From positions 2,647,501 through 2,711,500 of the forward strand of contig NC_013851.1 of NCBI RefSeq assembly GCF_000025485.1: a stretch of 64,000 bases of DNA. The letters run 5' to 3'. This DNA comes from Allochromatium vinosum DSM 180. GTDB taxonomy: Bacteria > Pseudomonadota > Gammaproteobacteria > Chromatiales > Chromatiaceae. The notes beneath the pieces were generated by a model, which ran no database searches, was not told the origin of the DNA, and worked only from the letters and a program-made list of their open reading frames with translations. The stretch's first letter is position 1. Each line of letters starts with the position of its first letter. This document shows positions 46,590 to 56,093 of this stretch, piece after piece. Made by a program: the position numbers and the translations under genes.

Positions 46590-47117
46590 TTAGGCGGCTT
46601 CCTTGGCATCGCGAATCGCGGCGACGGTGCGGACGAGCTTGCCCGGCACCTCGTTGAGCGTTGCGGCGAGCTTCTGGACCGGAGCCTTCATGGTCGCCAT
46701 GAGCAGACTGATCGCCTGATCGTAGGTCGGCATCTTCGCGAGACTGCCGATCTCCGTGGGCGCGAGCAGCTTGCCGCCCAGGGCGATGATCCGCACCTGG
46801 AACTTGTCATGCTCCTTGGCGAAGGGCTCCAGAACGCGCGCGACCGAACCCGGATCGTCCTGCGAAAAGGCGAGGATCATCGGGCCGGTGAGCCCATCCC
46901 GCATGCAGGCGAAATCCGTGTCTTCCAGCGCGCGCTTGGCCAGGGTATTCTTGACCACGCGCACATAGACCCCGGCCTTGCGTGCTTCCACGCGCAGCTT
47001 GGTCAGTTGCTCGACGGTCAAGCCCCGGTACTCGGCTGCGATGGCCGAATAGGCGCTCTTTGCAACTTCCGCGACTTCGGCGACGATTGCTTCTTTTTGC
47101 GCAAAATTCAGCGCCAC
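46590..47117 (-). CDS. rplJ: 50S ribosomal protein L10
   Basis: A 175-residue base of the L7/L12 stalk. GTG 47117 is the likely start: GAGGTG lies just upstream and the product begins VALNFAQKEAIVAEVAEVAK, matching E. coli MALNLQDKQAIVAEV. An upstream in-frame ATG at 47138 and the longer frame to 47177 are less likely. E. coli L10 with L7/L12 binds the mRNA leader to repress its own synthesis; a structured leader lies upstream here. Confidence 0.96.
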   Translation of the reverse strand: MALNFAQKEAIVAEVAEVAKSAYSAIAAEYRGLTVEQLTKLRVEARKAGVYVRVVKNTLAKRALEDTDFACMRDGLTGPMILAFSQDDPGSVARVLEPFAKEHDKFQVRIIALGGKLLAPTEIGSLAKMPTYDQAISLLMATMKAPVQKLAATLNEVPGKLVRTVAAIRDAKEAA

Positions 47118-47393
47118 TGTCGTCACCTCTACTGACATTGGAACCCGGTCGAGACCGGGCGGCGAGCGGGCCGTCACGTCCAGTGACGAACCGACTCGCC
47201 AGGTTCGTGCGCCGTCATCAGCTAACGATCTGACTCGGGAGCACCGTCTGCGCGGGCGTGGTGGGCATTAAGTCCAGACGCTGCATTCCGTCATAGCGTC
47301 TCGGACACCCGCGGTCTTTAACGGTCTCCAGCGATGCCCGAGACCTCAAAGAAAATCCTCCAAGCGTGCCGGCCCGAGAGCCGGCACCCTGGA
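47118..47393 (-). ncRNA. Probable L10-type autoregulatory leader
   Basis: The 276-bp gap between rplA and rplJ is rich in stems: an 8-bp perfect hairpin directly after rplA (47366-47387), a long stem with AGACGCT/AGCGTCT (47276-47301) extended by GTCC/GGAC across a bulged base, and CCCGGTC/GACCGGG (about 47144-47159) close to the rplJ ribosome-binding site. This is where the L10 leader lies in other gammaproteobacteria. I could not match it to the Rfam model by eye. Confidence 0.4.
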
Positions 47394-48089
47394 TCAGAAG
47401 GTCAGGGCCGAATGGTCGACCGTCAGGCCCGGTCCCATGGTGCTGGAGACCGTGACCTTCTTCATGTAAATACCCTTGGCGGCCGTCGGCTTGGCCTTCA
47501 TCAGACTGCCGAGCAGCATCTCAAGGTTCTCGCGCAGCTTTTCAGGCTCGAAGTCGACCTTGCCGAGCGGGCAGTGGATGATGCCCGCCTTGTCGGTGCG
47601 ATAGCGCACCTGACCGGCCTTGGCATTGCGCACGGCCTCGGCCACATCCGGGGACACGGTGCCGACCTTGGGGTTGGGCATCAGACCCCGCGGGCCGAGC
47701 ACCTTACCGAGCTGACCGACGATACGCATCGCATCCGGAGAGGCGATGACGACGTCATAGTCGAGCTGACCGGCCTTCATCTCCTCGGCCAGATCCTCGA
47801 AACCGACCTTGTCGGCCCCGGCTTCACGCGCGGCATCAGCACCGGCGCCCTGGGCGAAGACGGCGACGCGCACGGTCTTGCCGATGCCGTGCGGCAGCAC
47901 GGTCGAGCCGCGAACGACCTGATCCGACTTACGCGGATCGACGCCCAGATTCACCGACACATCGACGCTTTCGGCGAACTTGACCTGGGAGAGTTCCTTG
48001 AGCAGCGAGAAAGCCTCGTCAGCCGCATAGAGCTTGCCGGCCTCGACACGCTCACGGATTGCACGCACACGCTTGCTGAGACGCGCCAT
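47394..48089 (-). CDS. rplA: 50S ribosomal protein L1
   Basis: A 231-residue protein of the mobile L1 stalk that guides deacylated tRNA from the E site. Recognisable parts are the start [21 protein letters not shown] and the signature region [23 protein letters not shown]. In E. coli it also represses rplKA by binding the rplK leader. Its start lies one base after the rplK stop, so the pair is translationally coupled. Confidence 0.98.
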   Translation of the reverse strand: MARLSKRVRAIRERVEAGKLYAADEAFSLLKELSQVKFAESVDVSVNLGVDPRKSDQVVRGSTVLPHGIGKTVRVAVFAQGAGADAAREAGADKVGFEDLAEEMKAGQLDYDVVIASPDAMRIVGQLGKVLGPRGLMPNPKVGTVSPDVAEAVRNAKAGQVRYRTDKAGIIHCPLGKVDFEPEKLRENLEMLLGSLMKAKPTAAKGIYMKKVTVSSTMGPGLTVDHSALTF

Positions 48090-48090
48090 A

Positions 48091-48525
48091 TCAGTTCACC
48101 CCCTCGACGTTCAGACCCATGGAGCGCGCGCTACCGGCGATGGTGCGCACGGCGGCATCCATGTCGGCGGCGGTCAGATCGGGCATCTTGACAGTGGCGA
48201 TCTGTTCGAGCTGCTCGCGCGTGACGGTGCCGACCTTGTTGGTATTCGGCTTGGCGCTGCCGCTCGTGAGACCAACGGCCTTCTTGAGCAGAATCGAAGC
48301 CGGCGGGGTCTTGGTGATGAAGGTGAAGCTGCGGTCCGAATAGACGGTGATGACCACCGGAATCGGCAAGCCCTGCTCCAGTTCCTGCGTGCGCGCATTG
48401 AACGCCTTGCAGAACTCCATGATGTTGACGCCGTGCTGACCAAGCGCCGGGCCGACCGGCGGACTGGGTGTCGCCACCCCCGCCTTGACCTGAAGCTTGA
48501 TGTAGGCATTGATCTTCTTTGCCAC
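48091..48525 (-). CDS. rplK: 50S ribosomal protein L11
   Basis: A 144-residue protein of the GTPase-associated centre, required for RelA activation and target of thiostrepton. Visible are the N-domain [27 protein letters not shown] with its proline-rich region and the C-domain ending [10 protein letters not shown]. The 141-bp gap upstream to nusG contains several short hairpins (for example GCCCG-TTT-CGGGC) where the L1-binding leader would be expected. Confidence 0.98.
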   Translation of the reverse strand: MAKKINAYIKLQVKAGVATPSPPVGPALGQHGVNIMEFCKAFNARTQELEQGLPIPVVITVYSDRSFTFITKTPPASILLKKAVGLTSGSAKPNTNKVGTVTREQLEQIATVKMPDLTAADMDAAVRTIAGSARSMGLNVEGVN

Positions 48526-48666
48526 GATGACTCTCCAATGGGTGCAAGCGCCGGAGGATCGATCCGGCTCCCCGTGTGTGTTGCCCGAAACGGGCGGTCT
48601 GGAGACCGAGTCCGGGAGGGCTCGGCCAAGAAATTCAGTTCACGCGGATCAGTGGATGGACGCCGT

Positions 48667-49200
48667 TCAGACCTTCTCGACCTGGGCGAATTCCAGCTCG
48701 ACTGGCGTCGAGCGACCGAAGATGAGTACCGAGACCTTGACGCGACTCTTGTCGTAGTCGACGTCCTCGACCACGCCGTTGAAGTCGGTGAAGGGGCCGT
48801 CGGTGACGCGCACCACCTCGCCCGGCTCGTAGAGCACCTTCGGGCGCGGCTTCTCGCCACCCTCCTGCAAGCGCTGCAGGATGACATCGGCTTGGGAGTC
48901 CGGGATAGGCGCCGGACGATCGCCCGTGCCGCCGATGAAGCCCATGACTTTGGGCACGTTCTTGACCAGATGCCAGGTCTCGTCAGTCAACTCCATGTGG
49001 ACGAGGACATAGCCGGGGAAGAACTTGCGCTCGCTCTTGCGCTGCTGTCCGCCGCGCATCTCGACCACTTCTTCGGTCGGCACCAGGATCTGCCCGAACA
49101 GCTCATCGAGCCCGGCACGCTTGACGTGATCTTCCAGCGAACGCTTGACCTGCCCCTCGAAGCCCGAGTAGGCATGAATGACGTACCAACGCTTGGACAT
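48667..49200 (-). CDS. nusG: Transcription elongation and antitermination factor NusG
   Basis: A 177-residue protein with the NGN domain ([43 protein letters not shown]) and a C-terminal KOW domain ([22 protein letters not shown]). It suppresses pausing, binds Rho, and links RNA polymerase to S10. It starts two bases after secE ends, the normal secE-nusG coupling. Confidence 0.98.
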   Translation of the reverse strand: MSKRWYVIHAYSGFEGQVKRSLEDHVKRAGLDELFGQILVPTEEVVEMRGGQQRKSERKFFPGYVLVHMELTDETWHLVKNVPKVMGFIGGTGDRPAPIPDSQADVILQRLQEGGEKPRPKVLYEPGEVVRVTDGPFTDFNGVVEDVDYDKSRVKVSVLIFGRSTPVELEFAQVEKV

Positions 49201-49202
49201 GC

Positions 49203-49580
49203 TCAGCCCCCCTGGCCAGTCAGGAATCGCAGAATCGACATCAACATCATATCGAACAGCCAGAGGACGATGCCGACGAGCAGCACCATGACCACGACGA
49301 CCAGGGTCGTCTGCAGGGTCTCCTGACGCGAGGGCCAGACGACCTTGCGCACTTCCATGCGCGAATCGGACATGAACTGCCAGAGCGCGCGACCGCGTTC
49401 GGTCTGGAAGGCAATGGCCGCCGCGCCGCCGCTGATCACCAGCAGCGCGATCACGCGCAGCAGCGTCGAGACTTCGGAGAAATAATAGAAGGCCAGGATA
49501 CCGCCGACCAGGAGGAATGCAGCGCCACCCAGCTTGAGAGAATCCAAGCCGGCACCGCGGGTCTCTGCGCGTGAACTCAT
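49203..49580 (-). CDS. secE: Protein translocase subunit SecE
   Basis: A 125-residue inner-membrane protein with three membrane helices, two N-terminal ones ([18 protein letters not shown] and [17 protein letters not shown]) and the essential third near the C-terminus, preceded by the conserved amphipathic segment [17 protein letters not shown]. It clamps SecY. I chose ATG 49580; a TTG six codons upstream is less likely. It leads the secE-nusG pair after tRNA-Trp. Confidence 0.95.
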   Translation of the reverse strand: MSSRAETRGAGLDSLKLGGAAFLLVGGILAFYYFSEVSTLLRVIALLVISGGAAAIAFQTERGRALWQFMSDSRMEVRKVVWPSRQETLQTTLVVVVMVLLVGIVLWLFDMMLMSILRFLTGQGG

Positions 49581-49750
49581 GAATTCGCCTATTTCCAAAC
49601 CGCGTCTAGCGCGACAAATTTAGCTTTCTGGCTCGAATACAGCACATCAAAAACCAACGGACTCAGCGGAACGCGGCCTGAAAAATGCCGTCAAAACGCG
49701 CCCGACAGGAAGCCTCATTGACTCACGCGAAGCTAGGGGATCTCACCATA

Positions 49751-49774
49751 AACCGCTCCCAGGAGGGAGCGGTT
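49751..49774 (-). repeat. 10-bp perfect hairpin between tRNA-Trp and secE
   Basis: AACCGCTCCC and GGGAGCGGTT pair perfectly around AGGA, 14 bp after the tRNA-Trp 3' end. No T-run follows on the minus strand (TATGGTGAG), so it may be a processing or attenuation structure separating stable RNA from secE-nusG. The rest of 49581-49750 has no recognisable feature. Confidence 0.5.
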
Positions 49775-49787
49775 GCGGTGATTTGAA

Positions 49788-49863
<76 letters not shown>

Positions 49864-49927
49864 AAACTCGAAGCGATGTCAGCGGATGCGAAACCTGGGG
49901 ATGATTTCGCGCCGCCGCGATCGCGGA

Positions 49928-51118
49928 TTACTCGATGATCTTAGCAACAACACCCGCGCCGACGGTGCGACCGCCCTCGCGGACCGCAAAGCGCAGACCT
50001 TCTTCCATCGCGATCGGCGCGATCAGCTTGATCGTCATTTTGACGTTGTCGCCCGGCATCACCATCTCGATGCCTTCGGGCAGCTCGCAAGCGCCGGTGA
50101 CGTCGGTGGTGCGGAAGTAGAACTGCGGACGATAGCCGTTGAAGAAGGGGGTGTGACGACCGCCCTCTTCCTTGCTCAGCACGTACACTTCAGCTTCGAA
50201 GTGGGTGTGCGGGGTGATCGAGCCGGGCTTGGCCAGCACCTGACCACGCTCGACGTCTTCACGCTTGGTGCCGCGCAGCAGGGCGCCGATGTTGTCACCG
50301 GCCTGACCCTGGTCGAGCAGCTTGCGGAACATTTCGACACCGGTGCAGATGGTCTTGACGGTGTCTTTGATGCCGACGATGGCCACTTCTTCGCCGACCT
50401 TGACGATGCCGCGCTCGACACGTCCGGTCACCACGGTGCCGCGTCCGGAGATCGAGAACACGTCTTCGATCGGCATCAGGAAGGCGCCGTCGATGGCCCG
50501 CTCCGGCTCGGGAATGTAGCTGTCGAGCGCCTCCATCAGTCGGTCGATCGAGGGACCGCCGATTTCGGAGGTGTCGCCTTCCAGCGCCAGCTTGGCCGAG
50601 CCGGTGATGATCGGGGTGTCGTCGCCGGGGAAGTCGTAGCTGGAGAGCAGCTCGCGCACTTCCATCTCGACCAGCTCCAGAAGCTCGGCGTCGTCGACCA
50701 TGTCGGCCTTGTTCAGGTACACCACGATGTAGGGCACGCCGACCTGACGTGACAGCAGGATGTGCTCACGGGTCTGGGGCATCGGGCCGTCGGCGGCCGA
50801 GCACACCAGAATCGCGCCGTCCATCTGCGCCGCGCCGGTGATCATGTTCTTGACATAGTCGGCGTGACCGGGGCAGTCGACATGGGCGTAGTGACGCTTG
50901 TCGCTCTCGTACTCCACGTGCGCCGTGGCAATGGTGATGCCGCGCTCGCGCTCTTCCGGGGCGTTGTCGATCTGGTCGTAGGCCCGCGCCTCACCGCCGA
51001 ACTTCTTGGCCTGATGCGTGGTGATCGCCGCCGTCAGCGTGGTCTTGCCGTGGTCGACGTGGCCAATCGTGCCAACGTTGACGTGAGGCTTGCTACGTTG
51101 AAATTTTTCTTTGGACAT
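49928..51118 (-). CDS. tuf: Elongation factor Tu (tRNA-linked copy)
   Basis: A 396-residue EF-Tu in the position of E. coli tufB, downstream of tRNA-Tyr, -Gly and -Thr. The protein equals the str-operon copy, and translations in other frames agree too, so the DNA is apparently identical over the whole 1191 bp. Outside the start and stop codons the flanks are unrelated. It is probably co-transcribed with the three tRNAs from the promoter at 51524-51552. Confidence 0.98.
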   Translation of the reverse strand: MSKEKFQRSKPHVNVGTIGHVDHGKTTLTAAITTHQAKKFGGEARAYDQIDNAPEERERGITIATAHVEYESDKRHYAHVDCPGHADYVKNMITGAAQMDGAILVCSAADGPMPQTREHILLSRQVGVPYIVVYLNKADMVDDAELLELVEMEVRELLSSYDFPGDDTPIITGSAKLALEGDTSEIGGPSIDRLMEALDSYIPEPERAIDGAFLMPIEDVFSISGRGTVVTGRVERGIVKVGEEVAIVGIKDTVKTICTGVEMFRKLLDQGQAGDNIGALLRGTKREDVERGQVLAKPGSITPHTHFEAEVYVLSKEEGGRHTPFFNGYRPQFYFRTTDVTGACELPEGIEMVMPGDNVKMTIKLIAPIAMEEGLRFAVREGGRTVGAGVVAKIIE

Positions 51119-51190
51119 GAACGGCTCCCCGCATGTGACAAATCGATTGAACGCACCTCACGGCACGCAAGACCTTAAATTCCGAAATTA

Positions 51191-51266
51191 TGGAGCCCAT
51201 GACCGGAATTGAACCGGTGACCTCACCCTTACCAAGGGTGTGCTCTACCAACTGAGCTACATGGGC
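51191..51266 (-). tRNA. tRNA-Thr (GGT)
   Basis: A 76-nt cloverleaf with acceptor GCCCATG/CATGGGC, discriminator T, encoded CCA and anticodon loop CTTGGTAAG reading GGT for threonine. It lies 72 bp before tuf, as thrT precedes tufB in E. coli. Confidence 0.97.
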
Positions 51267-51295
51267 AAAAACTCAAACGACCTTCATGCAAGACC

Positions 51296-51369
<74 letters not shown>

Positions 51370-51425
51370 GAAAGCGTCGAGCCGCGCCAGACATCCGCGA
51401 GAACGTCAATCGCAACGAACATATT

Positions 51426-51510
51426 TGGTGGAGGGGGGAGGATTCGAACCTCCGAAGGCTGAGCCGTCAGATTTACAGTCTGATCCCTTTGACCGCTCGG
51501 GAACCCCTCC
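51426..51510 (-). tRNA. tRNA-Tyr (GTA)
   Basis: An 85-nt class II tRNA with a long variable arm, acceptor GGAGGGG/CCCCTCC, discriminator A, encoded CCA and anticodon loop CTGTAAA reading GTA for tyrosine. It is the first gene after the strong promoter at 51524-51552. Confidence 0.97.
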
Positions 51511-51523
51511 AAATGAGCGGCGC

Positions 51524-51552
51524 ATTTTAGGGGTGAACTCAGACCCCGTCAA
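51524..51552 (-). promoter_or_regulatory. Strong sigma-70 promoter of the tRNA-Tyr-Gly-Thr-tuf unit
   Basis: On the minus strand TTGACG (51552-51547) and TAAAAT (51529-51524) are exactly 17 bp apart, each one base from consensus. The next seven bases, GCGCCGC, are a G+C-rich discriminator of the kind found at stringently controlled stable-RNA promoters. Start of transcription would be near 51517, a few bases before tRNA-Tyr. Confidence 0.85.
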
Positions 51553-51729
51553 CAGGTATTTTACGTTCGACCGCCAGCGGCCACTCTGCCCAGACTGCGA
51601 CAGCCTGGCCAACACGCCTGGGCGTCGCCCGATTCGCTGCAATGCGTTCGTCATGCAGCCACATGATCCAAGCTGCTAACATGAACGGCTTCGATCCCAA
51701 TCCTTGACGATTATCCGAGAATTACAGCG

Positions 51730-53067
51730 ATGGATGTGACGATCTTTGGTACTGGATATGTAGGGCTGGTGACGGGCGTCTGCCTGGCCGAGGTGGGCAA
51801 CAACGTGCTCTGCATCGACATCGATCCGAACAAGATCGATCTGCTCAACAGCGGCGGCGTGCCGATCTACGAGCCTGGACTCGACGAGATGATCCAGTCC
51901 AACCGCGAGGCCGGCCGGCTGCGCTTCTCGACCGACGCCAAGGCCGGCGTCGAGCACGGCTTGTTCCAGTTCATCGCTGTCGGCACCCCGCCCGACGATG
52001 ACGGCTCGGCCGATCTCCAGTATGTCCTGGCAGTCGCGCGCACCATCGCCGAGCACATGACCGAATACCGTATCCTGGTCGACAAGTCGACCGTGCCCGT
52101 AGGTACCGCCGACCGGGTCGCCGATACGGTGCGCGAGGTGCAGGCGAGTCGAGGCCAGACAGTCGAGTTCGATGTCGTCTCCAACCCCGAATTCCTCAAG
52201 GAGGGCGCGGCGATCGAGGACTTCATGCGGCCGGACCGCATCATCGTCGGCACCGACAATCCGCGCACCGGCGAACTGCTGCGCGCGCTCTATGCGCCCT
52301 TCAACCGCAGTCACGACCGACTGATGCTGATGGACGTGCGCTCAGCCGAGCTGACGAAGTACGCCGCCAACGCTATGCTGGCGACCAAGATCAGCTTCAT
52401 GAACGAGCTGTCGAACATCGCCGAGGCCGTCGGCGCCGACATCGAGAAGGTGCGCGTCGGCATCGGCTCGGACCCGCGCATCGGCTATCAGTTCATCTAT
52501 CCGGGCTGCGGCTATGGCGGCTCCTGTTTCCCCAAGGACGTGCGCGCCCTGGAGCGCACCGCGCGCGGGCTGGGCTACGCGGCCGAACTGCTGCAAGCGG
52601 TCGAGGCGGTGAATTTCCGCCAGAAAGAGGTGCTTTTCAGCAAGATCCGCGACTATTTCGGCAACGAGCTGGCCGGCAAGACCATCGCCATCTGGGGACT
52701 GTCTTTCAAACCCAATACCGACGACATGCGCGAGGCCTCCAGCCGGGTGCTGATGGAGGCGCTATGGGAGGCCGGCGCCCAGGTCCGAGCCTATGATCCG
52801 GTGGCCATGGAGGAAACTCGGCGGATCTATGGCGAACGCGCCGACCTGACCCTGGCCGGTGACGCGCTCGCGGCCGTGGATGGTGCCGATGCATTGGCAG
52901 TGGTGACCGAGTGGTCGCAATTCCGCAGCCCGAACTTCGAAGCGATCCGCTCCCGATTGCGCACCCCGGTCATCTTCGATGGACGCAACATCCTCGACGG
53001 ATCGCTCGCCCGCGCCACCGGCCTGACCTACATCTCCATCGGTCGCGCGCCGCTCACGCCCGCCTGA
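51730..53067 (+). CDS. ugd: UDP-glucose 6-dehydrogenase
   Basis: A 445-residue NAD-dependent enzyme that oxidises UDP-glucose to UDP-glucuronate for polysaccharide or lipopolysaccharide synthesis. It has the N-terminal Rossmann motif [11 protein letters not shown], the family segment [14 protein letters not shown], the catalytic Cys in [13 protein letters not shown] and the C-terminal UDP-binding domain ([20 protein letters not shown]). The length is typical. It stands alone, divergent from the tRNA-Tyr unit, with a perfect inverted repeat 60 bp downstream. Confidence 0.96.
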   Translation: MDVTIFGTGYVGLVTGVCLAEVGNNVLCIDIDPNKIDLLNSGGVPIYEPGLDEMIQSNREAGRLRFSTDAKAGVEHGLFQFIAVGTPPDDDGSADLQYVLAVARTIAEHMTEYRILVDKSTVPVGTADRVADTVREVQASRGQTVEFDVVSNPEFLKEGAAIEDFMRPDRIIVGTDNPRTGELLRALYAPFNRSHDRLMLMDVRSAELTKYAANAMLATKISFMNELSNIAEAVGADIEKVRVGIGSDPRIGYQFIYPGCGYGGSCFPKDVRALERTARGLGYAAELLQAVEAVNFRQKEVLFSKIRDYFGNELAGKTIAIWGLSFKPNTDDMREASSRVLMEALWEAGAQVRAYDPVAMEETRRIYGERADLTLAGDALAAVDGADALAVVTEWSQFRSPNFEAIRSRLRTPVIFDGRNILDGSLARATGLTYISIGRAPLTPA

Positions 53068-53127
53068 GGCCGGCGCCCCCTCGCGGTTGAGCGACAGCGC
53101 GCCCGACCTACCCGCCCCACTCGGACC

Positions 53128-53155
53128 GGCTCGATTGACATTCGTCAATCGAGCC
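53128..53155. repeat. Perfect 12-bp inverted repeat between ugd and the FadL-type gene
   Basis: GGCTCGATTGAC and GTCAATCGAGCC pair perfectly around ATTC. There is no T-run, so it may be an operator or a Rho-independent-like mRNA end of ugd. It lies 100 bp before the porin gene. A GATAAA box at 53179-53184 is a possible weak -10. Nothing else is recognisable in 53068-53254. Confidence 0.55.
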
Positions 53156-53254
53156 CTGATCGCGCCATCGGCGCTTGTGATAAATTCACGCCGTCGCGTA
53201 TCACGACTGAACCGACGACCCGAACGATAATACTCAACCGAGGGGGACATACCC

Positions 53255-54610
53255 ATGCGTTTCCATCGCTCCACATTGACCGCGAGCCTGATCCTGGCCA
53301 TGACCATGCCGCCCGGCGCTCAGGCCACCAATGGCTACATGTCACACGGCTTCGGCACCAAGAGCAAAGGCATGGCCGGCGCGGGTTCGGCCCTGCCGCA
53401 GGATGCCATGATCTCGGCCTCGAACGTGGCCGGCGTCGTATGGCTGAGCGAGCAACGCCTGGACATCGGAGCCTCGCTGTTCTCGCCCCACCGCAACTAT
53501 ACGCAGCACGCCTCAGAGTCCGGCATTCCCGGCAATCCGCCGATTCCGATCGGCAGTGATGCGGATTTCACAGGCACGGTCGACAGCGACAAGGAACTCT
53601 TCCTCATCCCGCACTTCGCCTACAGCCGCCCGCTCGACGACGTCAGCGCCATCGGCGTCTCGCTCTACGGCAATGGCGGCATGAACACCACCTACCGCTC
53701 CGAAGACACGACCATGCGGCTGGGCACTTACGGCGGCGCCATGGCCCAGCCCTCGGATTCCAACACCGGCGTGGATCTCAGCCAACTGGCGCTGAATCTC
53801 AACTATTCGCGCAAATTGACCGATGATTTCTCGGTCGGCGCCGGACTGATCCTGGCCTACCAATCCTTCAAGGCCAAGGGATTGTCGTCGCTCGGCTCCC
53901 TCGCCGCCGATGGCAACCCGGACAATCTATCGAGTCGCGGGCGCGAGGGCGTCTTCGGCTGGGGACTGCAAGTCGGTGCGCTGTGGCAGCTCAACGAACG
54001 ACTCTCGCTCGGCGCCGCTTATCAGACCCAGGTCGACTTCGAGCGCTTCGACAAATACTCAGACCTCTTCGCCGAGGATGGCGATCTGGATGCACCCGCA
54101 CTCGTCAACATCGGCCTGGCCTTCAAGGCGCGACCCGACCTCACGCTCGCCTTCGACGTTCAGCACATCTGGTATGGCGACGTCGATGCACTCAGCAACG
54201 ACATGACAAAGAACATCATGCTGTGCATGCAAGGCTATACGGCTCACTGCCTGGGCGGCAGTCAGGGCGTCGGCTTCGGCTGGCGCGACATGACCGTCTA
54301 CAAGTTTGGCGCACAATGGGCGATGCGCCCGGATCTGACACTGCGCGCCGGTTACAGCTACGGCAAGCAGCCCGTGCCGGCCGACGGCGTGCTCTTCAAC
54401 GTCATCGCACCGGCCGTCATCGAGCACCACTTCACGCTCGGTCTGACCAAGGAGCTGAGCAAGCGCACCGAACTCAGCTTGGCGGCCATGTACGCCCCCA
54501 AGAGTGACCTCGATTGCGGCTGCCTGCTGCCGCTCTCCGGCGGCCCTGAATCCATCAACATCGCCATGGACCAATGGGAGCTGGAGCTGAGCTTCGGGCT
54601 ACGCTTCTAA
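53255..54610 (+). CDS. OmpP1/FadL-family outer-membrane transporter
   Basis: A 451-residue protein with a signal peptide (about 1-24, cleaved after AQA) and the FadL N-terminal pattern TNGYMSHGFGTKSKGMAGAGSALPQDA, which forms the plug, followed by a beta-barrel ending in ELELSFGLRF with terminal Phe. FadL proteins carry hydrophobic compounds, such as long-chain fatty acids or aromatics, across the outer membrane; the substrate cannot be read from sequence. Two Cys pairs appear in the second half (MLCMQGYTAHCLGG, DLDCGCLLP). It is a single-gene unit ending at a large hairpin shared with pth. Confidence 0.9.
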   Translation: MRFHRSTLTASLILAMTMPPGAQATNGYMSHGFGTKSKGMAGAGSALPQDAMISASNVAGVVWLSEQRLDIGASLFSPHRNYTQHASESGIPGNPPIPIGSDADFTGTVDSDKELFLIPHFAYSRPLDDVSAIGVSLYGNGGMNTTYRSEDTTMRLGTYGGAMAQPSDSNTGVDLSQLALNLNYSRKLTDDFSVGAGLILAYQSFKAKGLSSLGSLAADGNPDNLSSRGREGVFGWGLQVGALWQLNERLSLGAAYQTQVDFERFDKYSDLFAEDGDLDAPALVNIGLAFKARPDLTLAFDVQHIWYGDVDALSNDMTKNIMLCMQGYTAHCLGGSQGVGFGWRDMTVYKFGAQWAMRPDLTLRAGYSYGKQPVPADGVLFNVIAPAVIEHHFTLGLTKELSKRTELSLAAMYAPKSDLDCGCLLPLSGGPESINIAMDQWELELSFGLRF

Positions 54611-54624
54611 ACGCGATCCGCCCT

Positions 54625-54664
54625 GCCATCAGGCTCGCGCGCTCACCGCGCCGAGCCTGATGGC
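54625..54664. terminator. Large hairpin between convergent FadL-type gene and pth
   Basis: GCCATCAGGCTCG and CGAGCCTGATGGC form a perfect 13-bp stem, extended by GCGC/GCGC to a TCACC loop with one bulged C. It lies 14 bp after the porin stop and 34 bp past the pth stop. There is no T-run, but it is symmetric and could end both transcripts. Confidence 0.6.
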
Positions 54665-54698
54665 CCAGTCGCTTACGGACGAGTCTTGCCAAACGCGA

Positions 54699-55283
54699 CT
54701 AACGCTGGCTATGCAGACGATTCATCGCCAGCTGGAATTGACCCTCGACGAGTTCGGCCAACCGGCGGTCAGCATCGTCGAGCGACTCACGGATACGCGA
54801 CTCGTCGTCGCGGGAGGGACGGCCCAGGACATAGCCTGTCACCAGGGTGCGATCGCCTGGATGGGCGATACCGATACGCAGACGCCAGAACTCGCGCGAA
54901 CCCAGCGCCGAAATGCTGTCACGCAGACCATTGTGTCCGGCGTGCCCCCCGCCCTGCTTGATGCGCGCCACGCCGACCGGCAGGTCGAGCTCGTCGTGCG
55001 CGATCAGGATACGCTCAGGAGGGATGTCGAAATAGCGGGCCACGGCCACGACCGATTGGCCGCTGCGGTTCATGTAGGTGGAGGGCTTGAGCAGACGGAC
55101 GTCCTGACCTGCGATCCGGACCCGCGCCAGTTCACCGAGGAATTTCGGCTCGGCGCGAAAGGATTCGCCCTGGGCGCGCGCGATGGCCTCCACCCACCAG
55201 AAGCCGACGTTGTGGCGTGTCGCCTCGTACTGGGCGCCTGGGTTGCCCAGCCCCACGATCAGTTGGATACCGGCGTCTGACAT
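54699..55283 (-). CDS. pth: Peptidyl-tRNA hydrolase
   Basis: A 194-residue enzyme that frees tRNA from peptidyl-tRNAs that drop off the ribosome. Conserved motifs include IVGLGNPGAQYEATRHNVGF with the catalytic His in RHNVGF, KPSTYMNRSG, AHDELDLP with the key Asp, and GGGHAGHNGLRD. The length matches E. coli (194). It follows rplY by 92 bp in the prs-rplY-pth order common in gammaproteobacteria. Confidence 0.97.
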   Translation of the reverse strand: MSDAGIQLIVGLGNPGAQYEATRHNVGFWWVEAIARAQGESFRAEPKFLGELARVRIAGQDVRLLKPSTYMNRSGQSVVAVARYFDIPPERILIAHDELDLPVGVARIKQGGGHAGHNGLRDSISALGSREFWRLRIGIAHPGDRTLVTGYVLGRPSRDDESRIRESLDDADRRLAELVEGQFQLAMNRLHSQR

Positions 55284-55375
55284 CGTCGCTCGCGTCGATC
55301 TCGCATATTCGCGCAGACCCCGAACCGAAGCCGGGGGCGGCGCGAATACTCAAACCAAGAGATGAGGCCGCCCGA

Positions 55376-55981
55376 TCAGGCCGCCGTCTCCTCGCCCTCG
55401 GCCTCTTCGCCGCCGCGCGCGCTGTGGATCACGACCACCGGCTCGTCCGGGTCCGGTGCGTGCGCCAGGGCCACACCCTCGGGCAGCGCGAGCTCGGACA
55501 GATGCACGATCGAGCCGATCTCCATCTCGGCCATGTCGACGCCGATGAACTCAGGCAGATCCTGGGGCAGACAGACGATCTCGACTTCGGTGATGGTGTG
55601 CGAAACCACGCCGCCCAGCTTGACGCCCTTGCAGGTGTCTTCGTTCAGGAAGTGCAGCGGCACCACCATCTTGAGCTTTTCGTCCTGCGAGACGCGCATG
55701 AAGTCGACGTGCAGGATGAAAGGCTTGGCCGGATGGCGCTGCATGTCCTTGAGCACGACCTTGGTCACGTCATCGCCGACCTTGAGGTCGAGCACGTGCG
55801 AATAGAAGGCCTCGTGCTCCAGGTGCTTGAGTAGCTCGTTGTGCGACACCGACACCATCTCGGGATCCTGGTGCGCGCCATAGACGATGGCCGGAACCAG
55901 CCCTGTCCGGCGCAGGCGGCGGCTCGCACCCGTCCCAGTGCCGGTACGCGGCTGTGCATTGACTTCGAAACTCACGCTCAT
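55376..55981 (-). CDS. rplY: 50S ribosomal protein L25 (Ctc/TL5 type)
   Basis: A 201-residue 5S rRNA-binding protein of the long, two-domain form: N-terminal L25 domain (about 1-95, RRTGLVPAIVYGAHQDPEMV, HVDFMRV) and C-terminal TL5-like beta domain. E. coli has only the first domain (94 residues); the long form is common in other bacteria, where Ctc is linked to stress. It ends with an acidic tail (GGEEAEGEETAA). It lies between prs and pth. Confidence 0.96.
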   Translation of the reverse strand: MSVSFEVNAQPRTGTGTGASRRLRRTGLVPAIVYGAHQDPEMVSVSHNELLKHLEHEAFYSHVLDLKVGDDVTKVVLKDMQRHPAKPFILHVDFMRVSQDEKLKMVVPLHFLNEDTCKGVKLGGVVSHTITEVEIVCLPQDLPEFIGVDMAEMEIGSIVHLSELALPEGVALAHAPDPDEPVVVIHSARGGEEAEGEETAA

Positions 55982-56093
55982 TGGTGTTCTCCACTCGATT
56001 GGATCGTGATAAACGAACGCGCCGGAATCCCGCGACCAGGATCCCGGCGCTCTTGGAGTGCGAGCCTGGACGGCCCGCGAATGCTGTGACGCC

